Below the pieces are notes generated by a model. That model was not told the DNA's origin. It ran no database searches and was given only the letters and a program-made list of their open reading frames with translations. From positions 1 to 9,859 of the forward strand of contig CAMQRG010000061.1 in assembly GCA_947036475.1 (NCBI GenBank): a DNA stretch of 9,859 nt. The letters are read 5' to 3'. This stretch comes from an uncultured Clostridia bacterium (GTDB lineage Bacteria; Bacillota; Clostridia; Lachnospirales; Anaerotignaceae). How positions within the stretch are numbered: position 1 is the first letter of the stretch; the number at the start of each line of letters is the position of its first letter. Below, one piece after another: positions 6,356 to 9,859 of the stretch. Position numbers and translations under genes: made by a program.

Positions 6356-7367
6356 ACTCTACCTCCTCAACCTCAACCTTCCTATCCCTCAGATATTGTA
6401 TCATCTTTCCGCGTACCTCCGCGTCCTCCGGGAACTGTAAAATCATCTGACCGAATACGCCGCCCTTGATATTTCGAGTATTGCCGGAAAGGATATTGAC
6501 CGGCGCGCCGTATTCTATCATCATGTTGCCCAAAATAGGCTCGTTTGCGGAATCGCCCTTGAAAACCGTCCGGTAACAATACGGCACATGTCCGACATAC
6601 GCCTCTTTTTTCTCACCATCATGGAATACAAGCTCCCGCCCGACTTGTGTTTTCGGCGAGCGGAAAATTTCTTCCACACTTCCAATTTCCGCAATATCGC
6701 CGCCGTCCAAAATAGCAACGCGGCTGCAAATTTTCTGTATAACACTCATTTCGTGCGTAATAACAATAATCGTAATACCCAGCCGCTCATTGATATCCTT
6801 CAGCAGAGAAAGCACGCCGGCCGTTGTATTCGGGTCAAGTGCGGAAGTTGCCTCGTCGCAGAGCAGCACTTTCGGCTCTGTTGCCAGCGCGCGGGCGATT
6901 GCGACCCTCTGCTTCTGCCCGCCGGAAAGCTGTGCCGGATAAGAGAGCATTCTCTCCGAAAGCCCTACCAGTTCCAGAAGTTCCTTTGCGCGTTCCTGCG
7001 CCTTCGCTTTCGGCACACCGGAAATCTTCATCGGAAACATAACATTTTCCAGTGCAGTTTTCTGCATCAGCAGATGGAACTGCTGGAATATCATACCCAT
7101 AGAATGACGCTGCGCGCGCAGCTCCTTTTCGCCAAGGGAGGTCAGTTCCACGCCGTCCAAAAAGACCTGACCGGTTGTAGGGCGTTCCAGCAGGTTTATG
7201 CATCGCACAAGCGTACTTTTTCCTGCACCGCTCAAACCGATGATGCCGAATATTTCACCCTTATAGATATCCAGGTCGATGTTATGCAGCACTTCAATGG
7301 TATCTTTCTTTTGCGGGAAACGCTTACAGACGCCCCGCAGCTGAATCATGGCTTCTTTTTCTTCCAT
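6348..7367 (-). CDS. metN: MetN methionine ABC transporter ATPase
   Basis: This is the cytoplasmic ATPase of the methionine importer (339 aa, full length). Walker A is GLSGAGKS (44-51), the Q-loop is at Q95/Q96 (MIFQQF), the signature is LSGGQKQR (147-154), Walker B is VLLCDEATSALD (167-178), and the H-loop is H205 (ITHEM). The C-terminal 75 residues (about 265-339) match the NIL domain, an ACT-like regulatory domain that in E. coli MetN binds methionine and inhibits transport. AAAGGTGAT precedes the ATG by about seven bases. It is the first gene of metN-metI-metQ and is preceded by a T-box leader, so expression should rise when the cognate tRNA is uncharged. Confidence 0.96.
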   Translation of the reverse strand: MEEKEAMIQLRGVCKRFPQKKDTIEVLHNIDLDIYKGEIFGIIGLSGAGKSTLVRCINLLERPTTGQVFLDGVELTSLGEKELRAQRHSMGMIFQQFHLLMQKTALENVMFPMKISGVPKAKAQERAKELLELVGLSERMLSYPAQLSGGQKQRVAIARALATEPKVLLCDEATSALDPNTTAGVLSLLKDINERLGITIIVITHEMSVIQKICSRVAILDGGDIAEIGSVEEIFRSPKTQVGRELVFHDGEKKEAYVGHVPYCYRTVFKGDSANEPILGNMMIEYGAPVNILSGNTRNIKGGVFGQMILQFPEDAEVRGKMIQYLRDRKVEVEEVEYV

Positions 7368-7426
7368 ATTTCTATCACCTTTCTTTTCTTCCCCAAACCT
7401 CCACCAAATTTTTCAATATATTCCGT

Positions 7427-7469
7427 AAAAAAAGCCCTCATCCCTGAACAATAGTTCCAAGGACGAGAG
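7427..7469 (-). terminator. T-box attenuator terminator of metNIQ
   Basis: On the minus strand CTCTCGTCCTTGGAA (7469-7455) pairs with TTCAGGGATGAGGG (7448-7435) with one bulged G and a 6-nt loop, followed by C and seven U residues. The 5' arm overlaps the region the antiterminator needs, as expected for T-box attenuation. Confidence 0.9.
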
Positions 7470-7726
7470 CATATGCTTCGTGTTACCACCTTAGTTTACC
7501 ATAACCTCGCAGTTACAGCCTTCGCAAGTACGGGCAAGCCTGCCGATACTCTGACGCTGTCACGGGCGTTCCCGTCGCAGCCTAAAAAGGAAAACCTTTC
7601 TCGGTGCGCGGCTCCAAGACCATCTTCCATTCCTGCCGCCCCGCCCGTTCTCAGCCTCACCGGGTTCTCTGTAAAAGCTTTCAAAATGTACTCTTCTTTT
7701 CACTGCCTTTTTTTGCTCTGCTGTTA
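7427..7726 (-). promoter_or_regulatory. T-box riboswitch of metNIQ, probable Met specifier
   Basis: The minus-strand leader of metN has T-box hallmarks in order: the AGAGAACC stem I motif (around 7665-7673), a stem I apical region containing GAGGCTGAGAACGGG, a specifier segment GGAATGGAAGATGGTC in which ATG at 7623-7621 (or 7630-7628) is the likely methionine codon, the T-box antiterminator sequence AAGGTGGTAACACG (7492-7479), and a terminator hairpin. Uncharged tRNA pairs with the specifier and, through its acceptor end, with the T-box bulge to favour antitermination. A Met specifier fits the operon it controls. The T-box call is secure; the exact specifier register comes from reading by eye against the family pattern, not from a covariance model. 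Confidence 0.9.
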
Positions 7727-7732
7727 CGGTCT

Positions 7733-7760
7733 ATTATACCGTCTAAAATATATTTGTCAA
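7733..7760 (-). promoter_or_regulatory. Sigma-A type promoter for the metNIQ leader
   Basis: On the minus strand a perfect -35 TTGACA (7760-7755) and a perfect -10 TATAAT (7738-7733) are separated by 16 bp. Transcription should begin near 7726, giving a leader of about 360 nt before the metN ATG. Confidence 0.88.
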
Positions 7761-7827
7761 CCTTTTTTCTGGTCTTTTTTCAATACCTCAAAATGCCTGC
7801 GCCGTCTCGGAAAAAGTGAAATGCCTA

Positions 7828-7855
7828 TTGTAATTTTCCCCGAATGTGCTATAAT
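7828..7855 (+). promoter_or_regulatory. Extended -10 promoter for the serS leader
   Basis: TTGTAA (7828-7833), 16 bp, then TATAAT (7850-7855), with TG-N (7847-7849) immediately before it forming an extended -10. Transcription would start near 7862. Its -35 lies 68 bp from the -35 of the metN promoter, so the two diverge back to back. Confidence 0.75.
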
Positions 7856-7861
7856 AATAGA

Positions 7862-8060
7862 GTCAAAAAGGCGCGGGCGGTAAAGGCGGCTTGACTTCAG
7901 AAAACAGATTATTCTTTTCTATGGATTTCTTGAGTCAAACGCTGATGGCAGCTGCCTGAGAAAATTTCTTCTAAAAAAAGAAAATAATTCTGAAAAATCT
8001 TGATTTTTCAGGCAATTCTAAAAATGAAATTTTCTTATGGAAATGCCCACTAATGCCGCC
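7862..8060 (+). other. Structured 5' leader upstream of the serS T-box, unassigned
   Basis: About 200 nt lie between the predicted start site and stem I of the T-box. I find no gene in it, but it is rich in nested inverted repeats: AGTCAA/TTGACT (7861-7866 with 7891-7896), the palindrome GGCAGCTGCC (7947-7956), AGAAAATTTC/GAAATTTTCT (7959-7968 with 8026-8035), GCCTGA/TCAGGC (7954-7959 with 8008-8013) and TGAAAAATC/GATTTTTCA (7991-7999 with 8002-8010). GGCGGC (about 7885) can also pair with GCCGCC (8055-8060). It may be an additional RNA control domain, an independent small RNA, or a decayed repeat. I do not recognise a known riboswitch class. Confidence 0.5.
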
Positions 8061-8280
8061 GAAAGGAAAGCTATATCCCCACCCTTTTTCCCAGAGAACC
8101 GGCGGTTGGTGCAAGCCGGTGAAAAAGGCAGGAAGTTCCACTTTCCAAGCTGCCGGTGAAAACCGGAAGGGTAAGCCCTTTATTGCTGTTTAAGAGGTTC
8201 GGTGAAAATTGCCGTACAATCCGGGTGGCAACGCGGGAATTGTTCTCGTCCCTGTTTTATGCAGGGACGATTTTTTATTT
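8061..8280 (+). promoter_or_regulatory. T-box riboswitch of serS, Ser (UCC) specifier
   Basis: Stem I is closed by ACCCTT (8081-8086) with AAGGGT (8167-8172) and contains AGAGAACCGG, the apical GGTTGGTGCAAGCCGG loop (canonical GGUGCAA), and the specifier segment GGAAGTTCCACTT, where TCC at 8137-8139 followed by A aligns with the specifier position. The T-box antiterminator core is CCGGGTGGCAACGCGGG (8221-8237), followed by the attenuator hairpin. UCC is a serine codon, matching the downstream serS, so uncharged tRNA-Ser should raise synthetase expression. The class call is very secure; the specifier was aligned by eye. Confidence 0.93.
8246..8280 (+). terminator. T-box attenuator terminator of serS
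   Basis: TCGTCCCTG (8246-8254) and CAGGGACGA (8262-8270) form a perfect 9-bp stem with a 7-nt loop, followed directly by TTTTTTATTT. This is the standard CGUCCCU/AGGGACG T-box terminator. Confidence 0.95.
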
Positions 8281-8291
8281 CCATAAAAACC

Positions 8292-8350
8292 TCTAAAACT
8301 TTATAATTTTTATCCCCGCAAAGCGCCAGCTTTGCAAAATAAAGTTTAGA
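8292..8350. repeat. 59-bp two-tier imperfect palindrome (possible interspersed repeat)
   Basis: The outer arms TCTAAAACTTTAT (8292-8304) and ATAAAGTTTAGA (8339-8350) are complementary apart from one extra A. The inner arms GCAAAGC (8318-8324) and GCTTTGC (8329-8335) form a perfect stem with loop GCCA. The element sits in the serS leader after the T-box terminator, where no regulatory structure is expected. Its shape suggests a miniature inverted-repeat or REP-like element. I see only one copy in this window. Confidence 0.6.
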
Positions 8351-8382
8351 ACCGAACTCTTTTCAATGGGTCCGCAGGAGGT

Positions 8383-8408
8383 CGGGGACAGAGTCCCCGC
8401 AGTTTTTT
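8383..8408 (+). terminator. Second terminator-like hairpin in the serS leader
   Basis: CGGGGAC (8383-8389) and GTCCCCG (8393-8399) form a GC-rich 7-bp stem with loop AGA, followed by CAG and six T residues (8403-8408). It lies after the T-box attenuator and 31 bases before the serS ribosome binding site. If active it would stop transcripts already released from T-box attenuation. The 3-nt gap before the U-run weakens the call. It may belong to the same inserted element as the palindrome to its left. Confidence 0.5.
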
Positions 8409-8456
8409 CCACCCGCGCCGTCTGTATTTTGAAAAAACAAAGGAGGATTTGCAAAC

Positions 8457-9746
8457 ATGCTCGACATTAAATTTGTAAGGGAAAACCCCGAAATCGTAAA
8501 GGAAAATATCCGCAAAAAATTCCAGGACAATAAACTGCCTCTGGTGGACGAAGTCCTTGAACTGGATAAGGAAAACCGCGCCATCAAACAGGAAGTGGAA
8601 GCCCTGCGCGCAGAACGTAATAAGCTCTCCAAGCAGATTGGCGGCTTAATGGCAAAAGGCGAGAAAGAAGAAGCAGAAAAGGTAAAAGCGCAGATTGCCG
8701 CAGAAGCGGAACGCGTGGACAGCCTGAGCGTGCGCGAAAAAGAAGTTGAGGAACGTATCAAAGTCATTATGATGACAATTCCCAATATCATTGACCCCTC
8801 CGTACCCATTGGTAAGGACGACAGCGAAAACGTCGAAGTGGAAAAATTCGGCGAACCAGTCGTGCCCGATTTTGAAATTCCCTACCATACGGATATCATG
8901 GAACGTTTCGACGGCATCGACCTGGAAAGCGCGCGGAAAGTTGCCGGCAACGGCTTCTATTATCTCATGGGTGATATCGCAAGACTTCATTCCGCAGTTC
9001 TGGCGTACGCGCGTGATTTCATGATTGGCCGCGGCTTCAAATACTGTATCCCGCCGTTTATGATTCGCAGCAACGTTGTTACAGGCGTTATGAGTTTCGC
9101 AGAAATGGACGCCATGATGTACAAAATCGAGGGTGAAGACCTCTACCTCATCGGTACAAGCGAACACTCCATGATCGGCAAATTCATCGACACCATGAAT
9201 AAAGAGGAAGACCTGCCGCAGACGCTGACAAGCTATTCCCCCTGTTTCCGTAAGGAAAAAGGTGCGCATGGCATAGAAGAACGCGGCGTATATCGTATCC
9301 ACCAGTTTGAAAAGCAGGAAATGATTGTTGTCTGCAAACCGGAAGAAAGCCCGAAATGGTTCGATAACCTTTGGCAGAACACAGTAGACCTGTTCCGCTC
9401 TATGGATATCCCTGTACGTACGCTGGAATGCTGTTCCGGTGACCTTGCAGACCTGAAAGTAAAATCCGTAGACGTTGAAGCATGGTCGCCGCGACAGAAA
9501 AAATATTTCGAGGTCGGCAGCTGCTCCAACCTGAGCGATGCACAGGCACGCCGCCTTGGTATCCGCGTTACTGCACCGGACGGCAGGAAATATTTTGCGC
9601 ATACGCTGAATAACACAGTTGCCGCACCTCCGCGTATGCTGATTGCCTTCCTGGAAAATAACCTTCAGGCAGATGGCAGCGTAAAAATTCCCGAAGTGCT
9701 CTGGCCTTATATGGGCGGCACGAAAGTCCTTACACCGAATAAATAA
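8457..9746 (+). CDS. serS: Seryl-tRNA synthetase (class II)
   Basis: The enzyme charges tRNA-Ser (and tRNA-Sec where present) with serine using ATP. It is 429 aa, the usual length. The N-terminal long helical hairpin (about 28-103, charged, coiled coil) reaches the tRNA variable arm. Motif 1 lies around 188-203 (GRGFKYCIPPFMI). The serine-binding TSE is at T234-E236. Motif 2 is CFRKEKGAHGIEERGVYRIH (253-272) with the catalytic Arg255 and downstream E278. Motif 3 has R393 in NNTVAAPPRMLIAFLENN (385-402). The motif 2 loop (GAHGIEERG) and motif 3 (AAPPRM) differ from the common bacterial forms as I remember them (GSAGRDTRG, AVGRTL), suggesting a divergent bacterial/archaeal-like SerRS clade. It lacks the zinc-type methanogen features. 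AAGGAGGA (8440-8447) lies nine bases before the ATG. The gene is monocistronic, controlled by the T-box, and ends in a terminator. Confidence 0.96.
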   Translation: MLDIKFVRENPEIVKENIRKKFQDNKLPLVDEVLELDKENRAIKQEVEALRAERNKLSKQIGGLMAKGEKEEAEKVKAQIAAEAERVDSLSVREKEVEERIKVIMMTIPNIIDPSVPIGKDDSENVEVEKFGEPVVPDFEIPYHTDIMERFDGIDLESARKVAGNGFYYLMGDIARLHSAVLAYARDFMIGRGFKYCIPPFMIRSNVVTGVMSFAEMDAMMYKIEGEDLYLIGTSEHSMIGKFIDTMNKEEDLPQTLTSYSPCFRKEKGAHGIEERGVYRIHQFEKQEMIVVCKPEESPKWFDNLWQNTVDLFRSMDIPVRTLECCSGDLADLKVKSVDVEAWSPRQKKYFEVGSCSNLSDAQARRLGIRVTAPDGRKYFAHTLNNTVAAPPRMLIAFLENNLQADGSVKIPEVLWPYMGGTKVLTPNK

Positions 9747-9756
9747 GTCTGCCCGC

Positions 9757-9790
9757 AAAAAATCCCTGAAAACATTTCAGGGATTTTTCT
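9757..9790 (+). terminator. Intrinsic terminator of serS
   Basis: AAAAATCCCTGAAA and TTTCAGGGATTTTT (9775-9788) form a symmetric stem around a short ACA-containing loop, with an A-tract before and a T-tract after, so it could work in both directions. It begins ten bases after the serS stop. Only AT-rich DNA follows before the adapter. Confidence 0.93.
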
Positions 9791-9815
9791 ATTTATTATA
9801 TTATTGATTATATTG

Positions 9816-9859
9816 CTGTCTCTTATACACATCTGACGCTGCCGACGACTCCTTACGTG
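9816..9859 (-). other. Nextera i5 sequencing adapter (library artefact)
   Basis: This is the reverse complement of bases 3-46: Tn5 mosaic end CTGTCTCTTATACACATCT (9816-9834), tail GACGCTGCCGACGA (9835-9848), index CTCCTTAC (9849-9856) and GTG from P5 (9857-9859). Having the same index and adapter at both ends fits one tagmented fragment amplified with a single primer, or an assembly from untrimmed reads. Confidence 0.98.

Noticed and set aside
7473..7883. Plus-strand open frames across 7473-7883
   Set aside because: They run through the metN T-box leader, its terminator and both promoters, so are chance frames in structured non-coding DNA.
8646..9758. A 370-codon minus-strand open frame antisense to serS
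   Set aside because: It lies fully opposite a conserved synthetase gene, has low-complexity Phe/His/Cys-rich composition typical of an antisense shadow, and has no promoter or ribosome binding site.

Overview
This window looks like a near-origin chromosomal segment of a low-to-mid GC Firmicute, most likely class Clostridia. The evidence is the soj/parA, spo0J/parB, DUF4446 order with serS nearby, the strong AGGAGG ribosome binding sites, intrinsic terminators everywhere, and two T-box riboswitches. A family-level placement (Lachnospirales-like) is only an impression. Both physical ends are not genomic: bases 1-46 and 9816-9859 are the same Illumina Nextera i5 adapter in inverted orientation, so biological sequence runs from 47 to 9815.

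Left part (47-3697, + strand): a 5'-truncated ParA ATPase, then ParB (stop and start overlap as ATGA), then a membrane-anchored DUF4446 protein with a long acidic tail. Downstream of this operon, at 2722-2808, is a dense cluster of DnaA boxes (three perfect TTATCCACA copies and four with one mismatch in 87 bp). It is a candidate piece of the replication origin or a DnaA-binding control site, and is the most striking signal in the window. A Cof-type HAD phosphatase gene with its own terminator follows.

Middle (3725-4782): a minus-strand gene for a secreted stalk-domain (copper amine oxidase N-terminal-like) protein. Its signal peptide and body lie in different frames, which points to a 1-nt deletion or a sequencing error. 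Upstream of it is a gene-poor stretch with two adjacent perfect inverted repeats, followed by the metQ terminator.

Right part (4708-9790): a methionine ABC importer operon metN-metI-metQ on the minus strand, under a consensus promoter and a T-box leader with a probable AUG (Met) specifier. Back to back with it is serS on the + strand, under its own promoter, an unexplained structured 5' leader of about 200 nt, and a T-box with a UCC (Ser) specifier. Uncharged tRNA-Met and tRNA-Ser are therefore predicted to switch on methionine uptake and seryl-tRNA synthesis from one divergent intergenic region. Between the serS T-box terminator and the serS ribosome binding site lie a 59-bp imperfect palindrome and a second terminator-like hairpin, which look like an inserted small interspersed repeat.

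There is no sign of phage, insertion sequences, CRISPR, tRNA or rRNA genes. The window is mostly housekeeping; the interest lies in its non-coding DNA.
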